Below are positions 16,934 through 24,109 of a stretch of 64,000 nt of DNA, one piece after another. The position numbers were made by a program, and so were the translations under genes. How positions within the stretch are numbered: the stretch's first letter is position 1; each line of letters begins with the position of its first letter. Origin of the DNA: Bradyrhizobium diazoefficiens. Its GTDB lineage: Bacteria > Pseudomonadota > Alphaproteobacteria > Rhizobiales > Xanthobacteraceae. Where the stretch lies: positions 1,823,501 to 1,887,500 of the forward strand of contig NZ_JAENXS010000001.1 of the NCBI RefSeq assembly GCF_016612535.1. Reading direction: 5' to 3'. The notes beneath the pieces are model-generated. The model worked only from the letters and a program-made list of their open reading frames with translations, did no database searches and was not told the origin of the DNA.

Positions 16934-18742
16934 TCAGTGTACCGGCAACGGCGGATGCGGGATCGCCGTCAACAGCTCCTTGGTGTAGTCGTCCTGCGGA
17001 TCGTTCAAGACCCTTTCGGAAGAGCCTTCCTCGACGATCCGCCCCGACCGCATCACAATGACACGATCGCACAACAAGCGCACTACATTCAAATCATGCG
17101 AGACGAACAGATAGCTCATACCTAGCCGCGCCTTGAGGTCCTGGAGCAGGTTCAGCACCACGGCCTGGACAGAGACGTCCAGCGCCGCCGTCGGCTCGTC
17201 CAGGATGACGAGCTTTGGATGCAGGGCGATGGCACGGGCGATGCCGACGCGGGCCTTCTGGCCGCCGGAGAGCTGGTGCGGGAAACGATCCAGCAAATTG
17301 TGCGGCAAACCGACCATGGTGGCCAACTCCTCGCAGCGGAAGCGGAGGGCGTCGCGTCCCCTGATGTCGCCGAGCTGCATGATCGGATCGGCGATGGCGC
17401 GGACGGCGGTGAAGCGCGGGTTGAGGCTGTCGGTCGGGTCCTGGAACACCATCTGGATGCGGCTGCGCTGCGGCAACCGGGCAAAGGCAGCAGGCGCGAT
17501 GGCGCCGATGTCCTCGCCGTCGAACCGGATCAGGCCGGAGGTCTGGTCGAGCAACCGCATCACCATCATGGACGTGGTCGATTTGCCGCAGCCGGATTCG
17601 CCGACGAGGCCAACGCACTCGCCGTGGCCGATCGAGAAGCTGATGCCGTCGACGGCGCGGAACACGTCCGGCTCCACGGGCGGCTTGCGGCCGAACAGTT
17701 TTCCGAGCGTCGCGGTGGCGCCCTGGCGGGGGTATTCCTTGACGAGCTTTTCGATGAGGAGGAGAGGCGTCTTCTCCCTCTCCCCGTCCTTCACGGGGAG
17801 AGGGTTGGGGTGAGGGGCTGTATCCGCGAGCACGACACGTGGAGAGTCCCCCTCACCCGCCACGCTTCGCGTGCCGGCCTCTCCCCGCGTGCGGGGAGAG
17901 GCGAAGGAAGCCCCTTCCTCCTCCGGCAACAGATCGCGCAAGGACACGCCGAGCCGCGGCGTCGCGCGCATCAGCTTCTTGGTGTAGGGGTGCTGCGGGT
18001 TGGCGAAGATGTCGGCGGCTTTTGCGGTCTCGACCACGCGGCCCTTTTCCATCACCACGACGCGGTCGCAATAGGCGGCGGCGAGGCCGAGATCGTGGGT
18101 GATCAGGATGGTCGACATCGCCTTGCGCTTGGTCAGCTCGACGATCAGATCCATCACCGCCTTCTGGGTGGTGACGTCAAGACCCGTCGTCGGCTCGTCC
18201 GCGATCAGCAGCTGCGGATTGCAGGCGAGCGCGAGCGCGATGACGACGCGCTGGCACATGCCGCCGGACAATTCGAACGGATAGGCGTGATAGCGCTCGC
18301 GCGGGCGGGCGATCTTGACCTGCTCCAGCGCCTCGATCGCCTTCTCGCCACGGTCGCCGACCTGGGCCTGCTGCACATGGGTACGCAGGACGTCCTCGAT
18401 CTGGTCGCCCACTTTCCGGATCGGATTGAGCGCGGCGCGCGGGTTCTGGAAGATCATCGAGACTTCGCGGCCGCGCAAATCGCGCATCTGGCCTTCGGTC
18501 GCGGCCTTGACGTCGATCCCGGAGAACATCACCGAACCCTCGGCGATCCGCCCCGCCCGGTCGAGGATGCGCATCACCGCATAGGACGTCACCGACTTGC
18601 CGGAGCCGGACTCGCCGACGATGGCAAGCGTCTCGCCCTTGGCGACGGAGATGCTGACGTGCTGCACGGCTTTCACGATGCCGCGGCGGGTGATGAATTC
18701 GACCGTGAGGTCCTGGACGTCGAGCAGCGGCTGGGCGGTCAT
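16934..18742 (-). CDS. peptide-type ABC transporter, fused double ATP-binding protein
   Basis: Cytoplasmic ATPase of 602 aa joining the DppD- and DppF-like subunits in one chain. Domain 1 (about 1-265) has Walker A GESGSGKS at 43-50, signature LSGGMCQR and Walker B LLIADEP. Domain 2 (about 326-602) has GESGCGKS, LSGGQKAR and LVILDEP. The linker (about 281-323) is unusual: it is encoded by a two-hairpin palindromic repeat (17776-17902) that elsewhere in the window is intergenic. The insert keeps frame and adds a Pro/Arg/Glu-rich segment. The gene is 94 bases after the permease and 25 before atzG. Confidence 0.9.
   Translation of the reverse strand: MTAQPLLDVQDLTVEFITRRGIVKAVQHVSISVAKGETLAIVGESGSGKSVTSYAVMRILDRAGRIAEGSVMFSGIDVKAATEGQMRDLRGREVSMIFQNPRAALNPIRKVGDQIEDVLRTHVQQAQVGDRGEKAIEALEQVKIARPRERYHAYPFELSGGMCQRVVIALALACNPQLLIADEPTTGLDVTTQKAVMDLIVELTKRKAMSTILITHDLGLAAAYCDRVVVMEKGRVVETAKAADIFANPQHPYTKKLMRATPRLGVSLRDLLPEEEGASFASPRTRGEAGTRSVAGEGDSPRVVLADTAPHPNPLPVKDGEREKTPLLLIEKLVKEYPRQGATATLGKLFGRKPPVEPDVFRAVDGISFSIGHGECVGLVGESGCGKSTTSMMVMRLLDQTSGLIRFDGEDIGAIAPAAFARLPQRSRIQMVFQDPTDSLNPRFTAVRAIADPIMQLGDIRGRDALRFRCEELATMVGLPHNLLDRFPHQLSGGQKARVGIARAIALHPKLVILDEPTAALDVSVQAVVLNLLQDLKARLGMSYLFVSHDLNVVRLLCDRVIVMRSGRIVEEGSSERVLNDPQDDYTKELLTAIPHPPLPVH
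17776..17902. repeat. palindromic repeat inserted in frame in a coding region (family B)
   Basis: Two strong hairpins form here: CCCTCTCCCCGT / ACGGGGAGAGGG with a 5-base loop (17776-17804), and GCCTCTCCCCGC / GCGGGGAGAGGC with a 2-base loop (17877-17902). They are separated by CACCC/GGGTGAGG-type spacer as in the intergenic copies. The whole element lies inside the fused ATPase linker and contains no stop in that frame. Confidence 0.88.
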
Positions 18743-18836
18743 GGCCGACTCCCCCCCATCATGGCGAAAACAACCCCATGCACAGTAGAACAGGGGTTGG
18801 AATCATTGATGAATTTTGGCAGGCGTGAGGCGGCCA

Positions 18837-19736
18837 TCACGTCCTCCGCTGGGGATCGACGATGTCGCGCAGGCCGTCGCCGAGGAGGTTGAAGCAGAAC
18901 ACCGCGATCATCAGCGCGAGGCCCGGAAACAGCGCGATCCACCATTCGCCGGAGACCATGAAGCCCGCGCCTTCCGCGACCATGATGCCCCATTCGGCGG
19001 TCGGCGGCCGGACGCCGAGGCCGATGAAGGAGAGGCCGGCAGCATTGAGGATGGCGTAGCCCATGGTCAGCGACATCTGCACGATCATGATCGGCATGAT
19101 GTTCGGCAGAATATGCACCAGCAGGATACGGAATTCGCCGTTGCCGGAGAGACGCGCGGCCTGCACGAAGCCGGCATTGCGGCGGACATTGGCTTCGGCG
19201 CGCGCGACGCGGGCATAGAGCGGGAAGTTCACGATGGCCGTGGCCAGGATGATGTTCTGCACGGTATTGCCCAGCGCCGCGACGATGCCCATTGCCAGCA
19301 CGAACAGCGGGAAGGCCATGATGGTGTCGGCGATGCGGCCGACGATCCGGTCGGTCCAGCCGCCAAAGTAACCCGCCGCGATGCCGGCAAGCCCGCCCAT
19401 CAAGAACACCAGCACCACGGAGGCGACCGCGATGAAGGTATCAAGCCGCGTCGCCACGACGACGCGGCTGAAGATGTCGCGGCCCAATTGATCGGTGCCG
19501 AACCAGTGCGCAGCCGAGGGTGCTTTCAATGCCGCCGCGGTGTCGGAGGCGAGCGGATCATACGGCACCACATAGGGGCCGAAAACCGCAGCAAGGAGAA
19601 TGACGATCAGCAGGGCAAAGGAAAAGCCCGTGACCTTGTTCTCGCCGAGCACATAGCGGGTCTGTTCGAGGATCGCGACGAGTCCCGAGGTTCGCGCGGG
19701 ACCGGCGGGTTCAACGGCCGGTGCAACAGAGCTCAT
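18837..19736 (-). CDS. peptide-type ABC transporter permease (DppC-like)
   Basis: Inner-membrane permease of 299 aa with an N-terminal cytoplasmic tail and about six transmembrane helices. The periplasmic segment before the core is the DppC form AHWFGTDQLGRDIFSRVV. The coupling-helix EAA-like motif is VQAARLSGNGEFRILLVHILPN, followed by GLSFIGLGVRPPTAEWG, a signature of the OppC/DppC family. It starts four bases after the partner permease stop, so the two are translationally close. It imports the substrate of the AtzE/G/H enzymes if the operon logic holds. Confidence 0.9.
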   Translation of the reverse strand: MSSVAPAVEPAGPARTSGLVAILEQTRYVLGENKVTGFSFALLIVILLAAVFGPYVVPYDPLASDTAAALKAPSAAHWFGTDQLGRDIFSRVVVATRLDTFIAVASVVLVFLMGGLAGIAAGYFGGWTDRIVGRIADTIMAFPLFVLAMGIVAALGNTVQNIILATAIVNFPLYARVARAEANVRRNAGFVQAARLSGNGEFRILLVHILPNIMPIMIVQMSLTMGYAILNAAGLSFIGLGVRPPTAEWGIMVAEGAGFMVSGEWWIALFPGLALMIAVFCFNLLGDGLRDIVDPQRRT

Positions 19737-19739
19737 GGC

Positions 19740-20753
19740 TTAGCCCTCCAGCCGCACGCGCGGATCGATCACGCCATAGAGAATGTCGATCACGAGATTG
19801 AGCAGCACGTACATCACGGCCATGGTCAGCACGAAGCCCTGCACCGGCGCGAAGTCGGACGAGATCAACGCTTCCACCGCGTAGGAGCCGATGCCGGGCC
19901 AGGCGAAGACTTTCTCCACCAGCACGTTGGCGCCGAGCAGGAACGAGAACACCATGCTGAGCGTGGTGATCACCGGCAGCATCGCGTTGCGGAAGGCGTA
20001 GGTGACAATGACGGTCGAGGGCGACAGGCCGCTGGCGCGTGCGGTGCGCACAAACTCCGACGACAGCACCGCCAGCATCGAGGCCCGCGTCATGCGCGCG
20101 ATCGGCGCCAGCGAGAAGATCGCGAGCGTCGTCGCCGGCAGGATGAGCTGGCTCAACGCCGATCGGAACGCCTCGAAGTCGCGCGCGATCAGCGTGTCGA
20201 TCAGATAGAAGCCGGTGATCGTCGGTGGCGCGGTGTAAAACACGTCCAACCGGCCGAGTGGCGCCGGCGACCAGCCGAGCCGGAAATAGAAGAAATAGAC
20301 CAGCACCAGGCCGGTGAAGAACACCGGCAGCGACACGCCGGCTGTCGTCGTCACCCGACAGAGATGATCGACCCATGATCCCGGCCGCGTCGCCGCCAGC
20401 ACACCAAGCGGAATGGCGATCACGATCGAGACGACGAGGCCGAGCAGCGTCAGCTCGGCGGAGGCCGGCAGGCGGTTGCGGATTTCGGCGGCGACCGGCT
20501 GTCCCGTCGTGAGCGAGTTGCCGAAATCGCCATGGGCGAGATCATTGGTGTAGCGGAAGAACTGCTCGATCAGCGGCTTGTCGAGGCCGAGCTTTTTGCG
20601 GATCTGCTCGACGGCTTCCTTGGTTGCGGCAGGGCCGGCGAAGTACGCGGCGGGATCACCCGGCAGCGCACGCGTGAGCAGGAACGTGACGATGACGACG
20701 GCGATGAGCGAGGGAATCGCGAACATCAGGCGCTTGCCGATCATGGTGAGCAT
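19740..20753 (-). CDS. peptide-type ABC transporter permease (DppB-like)
   Basis: Inner-membrane permease of 337 aa with the DppB N-terminal helix (KRLMFAIPSLIAVVIVTFLLTRALPGDPA). The family segment KLGLDKPLIEQFFRY is present, as are a coupling motif VRTARASGLSPSTVIVTYAFRNAMLP and the closing DILYGVIDPRVRL. The open frame reaches 20870, but that extension is read from a repeat; ATG 20753 follows CGGAG by about seven bases. It pairs with the DppC-like protein four bases downstream. Confidence 0.9.
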   Translation of the reverse strand: MLTMIGKRLMFAIPSLIAVVIVTFLLTRALPGDPAAYFAGPAATKEAVEQIRKKLGLDKPLIEQFFRYTNDLAHGDFGNSLTTGQPVAAEIRNRLPASAELTLLGLVVSIVIAIPLGVLAATRPGSWVDHLCRVTTTAGVSLPVFFTGLVLVYFFYFRLGWSPAPLGRLDVFYTAPPTITGFYLIDTLIARDFEAFRSALSQLILPATTLAIFSLAPIARMTRASMLAVLSSEFVRTARASGLSPSTVIVTYAFRNAMLPVITTLSMVFSFLLGANVLVEKVFAWPGIGSYAVEALISSDFAPVQGFVLTMAVMYVLLNLVIDILYGVIDPRVRLEG

Positions 20754-20777
20754 GGGATGCTCCGCGGGCTTGCTTCG

Positions 20778-20926
20778 CCTCTCCCGCTTGCGGGAGAGGC
20801 CGACGCGCTCGTAGAGCGCGGTGGGTGAGGGCTCTCTCCACCCAGGGACATCCTCCGCACGCCCTGACAATCCCGACGCGGAGACACCCTCTCCCCAACC
20901 CTCTCCCGCAAGCGGGAGAGGGAGCG
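20778..20926. repeat. two-hairpin GC-rich palindromic repeat (family B)
   Basis: Hairpins CCTCTCCCGC/GCGGGAGAGG (about 20778-20799) and CCCTCTCCCGC/GCGGGAGAGGG (about 20900-20922) bracket a roughly 100-base spacer containing GGGTGAGGG and ACCCTCTCCCC. The element fills most of the 213-base gap between the binding-protein and permease genes of one operon. It could therefore protect the upstream mRNA and make the binding protein more abundant than the permeases. Confidence 0.88.
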
Positions 20927-20966
20927 CAGCGCCGATGCCGATGCGTCGCCGACGATCAGCATCGGC

Positions 20967-22589
20967 TCACCCCTTCGCCATCGCGCGATAATCGAGACGG
21001 CGGTGGAACCAGTATTGGTAGCCTGAGATGTTCTTCTGCATCGCGACGTTGACGAAGGGCTGGTATAGCGGGATGCGCGGGATGTCGGTGTAGGCGAGAT
21101 CGACAAAACCCTTCACGTCGGTGTCGTAGGTCGCCTTGTCGCCGACAGCCGCCGCAGTGCGGGCGCCGTCGATGAACTTGTCCATCTCGGGCGACTTGTA
21201 GCTCATGGTGTTGAAGACGGAATTGTTGCCGTGATAGCACCAGTAGAAGAAGTATTCGGGGTAATCGAGCCAGCCCGAGAACACGTTGGTGAAGAGCGGC
21301 ATTTCCTTCTTGTTCAATTCGGTGCGCCAGTTGGCGCCGGGCACCTTGTTGATGGTGGTCTTGATGCCGATCTGCGCGAGGCTCTCCTGCACCAGTACGC
21401 AGAGCGGCTCGTTGACGCCGGCGAAGTTGAGGTCGAACGAGATCGTGGTCTCGAAGCCGCCCCCGAGGCCTGCCTCCGCCATCAGCGCCTTCGCCTTCTC
21501 GATGTCGGTGTTGTATTTGTGCGGCTGCGGCCAGGCGACTTCGGTCGGCTTGTCCTTTGCCGCCCCGAACATCGGGTTCGCGAGCCCGAACATCACGGCA
21601 TCCATGATCTTCTGATAGGGCAGCGCGTAGGCGACCGCCTGGCGGACCTTCGGATTGTCGAACGGCGGCTTGGTGACATTCATGCCGATATACTGGATGC
21701 CGTTGGAGAACGGCAGCGACACCACGTTGAGCTTGCCGCTCGCCTTCATCTCCTGGAAATCCTTGTTCGGGAGTTCGTAGGAGATATCGGCGTCACCGCG
21801 CTCGAGCAACGCGCGGCGGTTGCCGGCCTGCGGCACCATGCGCCAGATCACGCGCTTGATCTTCGGCAGCGGACCGCCGACCCAATCCTCGTTGCGCTCC
21901 ATGATCACTTCGGTGCCGGCGGTCCACTTCGTCACCTTGTAGGCGCCGGAGCCTGCGGTCTGCTGCTTCGTGAATTCGAGGCCCCAGGGATCCTTCTCGT
22001 TGGCGTGCTTCTTCACCAGTTCGGAGTTGACGATACAAGGCACGATCACGGCGAGATCGGGGATCGTCAGCCTGTCCTTCTTCAGGAAGTCGACGCGCAC
22101 GGTGTAGTCGTCGATGACGACGAACTGCTCCGGCTTGGTCAGCGAGCCCGCGCTCATCTGGAAGGTCGGGAAGCCGCCGACGCTGACCGCACGATCGAGC
22201 GACCATTTCACGTCCTTCGCGGTCACCGGCGCGCCGTCATGGAATTTGGCGTTCTTCTTCAGCTTGAAGGTGACCGACATGTCGTCGATCTTGAACTCCT
22301 CGGCGAGCTCGCCCTTGAACTTGTCACGGTCGTAATAGGGCACGCCGCCGGGGCCGCTCTTCATCTCGTGGCTGATCAGCCGGTCGTAACAATTCCAGGA
22401 CACCTCATAGCCGGGTACGTTGGTGCCGACGCCATGAATGTCGAGATTGTTGGGGCCGCCTTCCGAGACGATCAGCAGCGTCTCCGAACGCGCGTCGGCC
22501 TGGGCTGAGGAAACGACCTGTGGCACGGCCGGAAGCGCCGCGCCTGCGGCCAATCCGGAAACGGACTTGAGGAAATCGCGGCGCTTCAT
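20967..22589 (-). CDS. peptide-type ABC transporter substrate-binding protein, Tat-exported
   Basis: Periplasmic binding protein of 540 aa in the DppA/OppA cluster. The N-terminus MKRRDFLKSVSGLAAGAALP is a twin-arginine signal. The core has the family pattern FKLKKNAKFHDGAPVTAKDVKWSLDR, TGSGAYKVTKW-like (TAGSGAYKVTKW) and NPKVRQAVAYAL. It is the first gene of the importer/AtzGEH/GntR operon, about 32 bases from the predicted sigma-54 transcription start and with GGAG before the ATG. The ligand is unknown; nitrogen-rich ureide or amide compounds are the natural guess from the downstream hydrolases. Confidence 0.9.
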   Translation of the reverse strand: MKRRDFLKSVSGLAAGAALPAVPQVVSSAQADARSETLLIVSEGGPNNLDIHGVGTNVPGYEVSWNCYDRLISHEMKSGPGGVPYYDRDKFKGELAEEFKIDDMSVTFKLKKNAKFHDGAPVTAKDVKWSLDRAVSVGGFPTFQMSAGSLTKPEQFVVIDDYTVRVDFLKKDRLTIPDLAVIVPCIVNSELVKKHANEKDPWGLEFTKQQTAGSGAYKVTKWTAGTEVIMERNEDWVGGPLPKIKRVIWRMVPQAGNRRALLERGDADISYELPNKDFQEMKASGKLNVVSLPFSNGIQYIGMNVTKPPFDNPKVRQAVAYALPYQKIMDAVMFGLANPMFGAAKDKPTEVAWPQPHKYNTDIEKAKALMAEAGLGGGFETTISFDLNFAGVNEPLCVLVQESLAQIGIKTTINKVPGANWRTELNKKEMPLFTNVFSGWLDYPEYFFYWCYHGNNSVFNTMSYKSPEMDKFIDGARTAAAVGDKATYDTDVKGFVDLAYTDIPRIPLYQPFVNVAMQKNISGYQYWFHRRLDYRAMAKG

Positions 22590-22632
22590 GGGGGATGCTC
22601 CAACTCAGAAGTTTCTGGTTGGAACTGGATTC

Positions 22633-22648
22633 GCAAGGTTCGTGCCAA
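22633..22648 (-). promoter_or_regulatory. sigma-54 promoter of the importer/AtzGEH operon
   Basis: Read on the minus strand, TTGGCACGAACCTTGC matches the RpoN consensus YTGGCACGRNNNTTGC at all fixed positions. The predicted start of transcription is near 22622, about 33 bases before the ATG at 22589. A TGCACCA half-site, the arm of the NtrC consensus, lies just upstream at 22670-22676 but lacks a good second arm. The site places an eight-gene operon under nitrogen control. Confidence 0.8.
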
Positions 22649-23030
22649 GGCTTAATGGCGCCTGACATGTGCACCAATTAACTGAGATCGCGCCGGAATT
22701 CCTGCTTTTTGGAGAGGCAAACCGAAAGCCCAACCTAGGAGCATTGCATACAAAAACGGATATCTTGCTTATAATATTAGCTTTGTGGAGGACCCGCCTA
22801 TTTGGTAGGCGAACATCCCTGCCCGTTGGACGCTGAACGCCCGCCCGCTCTCCAACACGAGTTTGAAATGCAGCTGCTGCCGTGGCCACCCCTAAGCCAG
22901 TCAAAGCGGATGGCGCTTGATTGTCATCTGGGCGTGCGGCGGCCTGCCCCGGCAAAGCCTACGCCGCCTCGGCGGTCGCCAGATTCTTGCCGTATAAGCG
23001 GAGCCGCCCCTATAGCAGCCGCTGTTTTGA
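22649..23030. other. AT-richer intergenic region upstream of the importer operon
   Basis: About 380 bases with no supported gene. The part from 22680 to 22800 is clearly lower in GC than the surroundings and includes TATAAT at 22770 and a TTGCATACAA palindrome-like site at 22744. The rest up to the tRNA contains no ORF with a ribosome site. It marks the left edge of the low-GC island. Confidence 0.5.
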
Positions 23031-23139
23031 TGGGCGCAGCGGGAGGACTCGAACCTCCATCTCCCCAGTCAGCCGTCCAGACCGCGAATCAGAGGCGGCT
23101 GTCGAAACCGGGCGCTCTATCCAATTGAGCTACGCTGCG
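23031..23139 (-). tRNA. tRNA-Arg(UCG) with a 32-nt insert in the anticodon loop
   Basis: Read on the minus strand from 23139. Acceptor CGCAGCG/CGCTGCG pairs in all seven positions. The D arm is GCTC-AATTGGATA-GAGC, the T arm GGAGG-TTCGAGT-CCTCC, and CCA is encoded at 23033-23031. The anticodon stem CCCGG pairs with CTGGG only if 32 nt are looped out between positions 37 and 38. The loop then reads TTTCGAA with anticodon UCG, and the mature length is exactly 77 nt. The insert begins CAGCCG and ends CGGCTG, a perfect stem. A20 and C35, arginine identity bases, are present; discriminator C73 is unusual. It is either a processed intron-like tRNA or a disrupted gene. Confidence 0.7.
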
Positions 23140-23616
23140 TTTTAGTTCTTGCCGGTATTTTTTCTCGGCAAGCCGCGCCTCCCCCAACGGCTGCAACCGC
23201 GTGACCAGCGGCGTCAGGTCGTAGGTGATGTGCCCCAACTCCTTGTGCTTGCCCTTGGCGAGCAGACCCAATTTGAACAGTTTGGCCAATGACCGCTGAA
23301 CCGTGCGCTGGCTAACACCCATACGCTTAGCGATCGTCGTCGGCCGGATAAACGGCATTTCGTCTTTGACGTAGTAGTGCGCCATCAAATTCAGCAGCAC
23401 TACCATATCGTCGCCCTTCAGCTTCGTTCGCTTCGTGCCGAGTTGGTGTTGATTGAACAGGAGCACGTCGGGGATGGGCGACCATCCCGACTTGCCCGCC
23501 TCGCCGTAGCGTGCCGTCACACGGCTGTCCTCGGCACGCTGAGGCAAATTCTCACGTCCCGCCTCTGTAGGGACGGCAGGATCCTGGTCGAAATCGATCT
23601 CCACAATATCAGCCAT
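23089..23616 (-). CDS. helix-turn-helix protein whose 3' end reads into the tRNA
   Basis: Predicted DNA-binding protein of 175 aa. A winged-helix region (about 90-135) contains IRPTTIAKRMGVSQRTVQRSLAKLFKLGLL, similar to replication-initiator and plasmid/phage HTH proteins. It is preceded by LKGDDMVVLLNLMAHYYV. The last 16 residues (RSVAQLDRAPGFDSRL) are a translation of the tRNA 5' half, and the stop lies in the tRNA insert. Thus the original gene end is lost or the gene overlaps the tRNA by 51 bases. Lower GC and the HTH type suggest a mobile-element origin. Function unknown. Confidence 0.65.
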   Translation of the reverse strand: MADIVEIDFDQDPAVPTEAGRENLPQRAEDSRVTARYGEAGKSGWSPIPDVLLFNQHQLGTKRTKLKGDDMVVLLNLMAHYYVKDEMPFIRPTTIAKRMGVSQRTVQRSLAKLFKLGLLAKGKHKELGHITYDLTPLVTRLQPLGEARLAEKKYRQELKRSVAQLDRAPGFDSRL

Positions 23617-23849
23617 AGAAAAGCTCGGCGGCAGTTGATGTCGGCTGATTTATCAGCTTTGATACGGAGAACAAGCGCGGTCTGTTTAACGGTGACAGAT
23701 ATGACGCTTTTTCTCCTTCGTCCGGAGCCGTTGACGGCGCCTCCCCTGACTTAACCCGGAAGGGGTGGATGCAAACTGCATCCAGGTGCGTTGCGGTTTG
23801 CCGATTCAGGTGATGAATAGAGAGCCGCGACGTTCGCTGAACTCGGGGC
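23617..23849. other. intergenic region in the low-GC island
   Basis: There are 233 bases between the HTH gene and the small membrane peptide. ORFs crossing it on the minus strand lack a ribosome site and homologue-like composition. A short near-duplication, GGGTGGATGCAAACTGCATCCAGG (self-complementary GGATGCA/TGCATCC, 23764-23783), is a possible terminator or operator. Confidence 0.4.
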
Positions 23850-23975
23850 ATGACCATGTCTAAGAAGCGACCCGACCGCTGGGAGACCGCCAACAAGGCG
23901 ATAGTCCTACTGACCCAATTTGCCGGGTTCTTAGGAGCTCTGATCGCTCTAGCAAAATCGGCAGGTTGGCTATGA
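23850..23975 (+). CDS. small membrane peptide, 41 aa
   Basis: ORF of 41 codons encoding a basic N-terminus (MSKKRPDRWETANKA after a leading MT) and one hydrophobic helix (IVLLTQFAGFLGALIALA) ending SAGWL. The amphipathic/basic head and single helix resemble small membrane peptides of phages or toxin modules, but there is no family assignment. The start could be 23850 or the second ATG at 23856; upstream CTCGGGG is a weak ribosome site. It lies between the HTH gene and the nuclease-like gene in the lower-GC island. Real coding is uncertain. Confidence 0.4.
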   Translation: MTMSKKRPDRWETANKAIVLLTQFAGFLGALIALAKSAGWL

Positions 23976-24109
23976 CAGCAGAGCGTCACCACGATCGATC
24001 GCAACCAGCAATCTTGTATTCAAGGGGGAACTGAATTCCCTTGCTTGTTCATAAGGTTAGCAACACGCCTGTGTGAATTGCGATCTCCAATTCACACGTT
24101 TTCTGAGTC

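Noticed and set aside
18816-20378. 520-codon plus-strand ORF across the two permease genes
   Set aside because: Antisense to hydrophobic permeases, which produces long charged shadow frames; no start signal.
22670-22676. NtrC binding site upstream of the sigma-54 promoter
   Set aside because: TGCACCA is a single half-site without a matching arm and unusually close to -24; not claimed as an enhancer.
23609-24004. 131-codon minus-strand ORF in the low-GC island
   Set aside because: No ribosome site, cysteine/serine-rich random-like composition, and it overlaps the better supported 41-aa peptide ORF.
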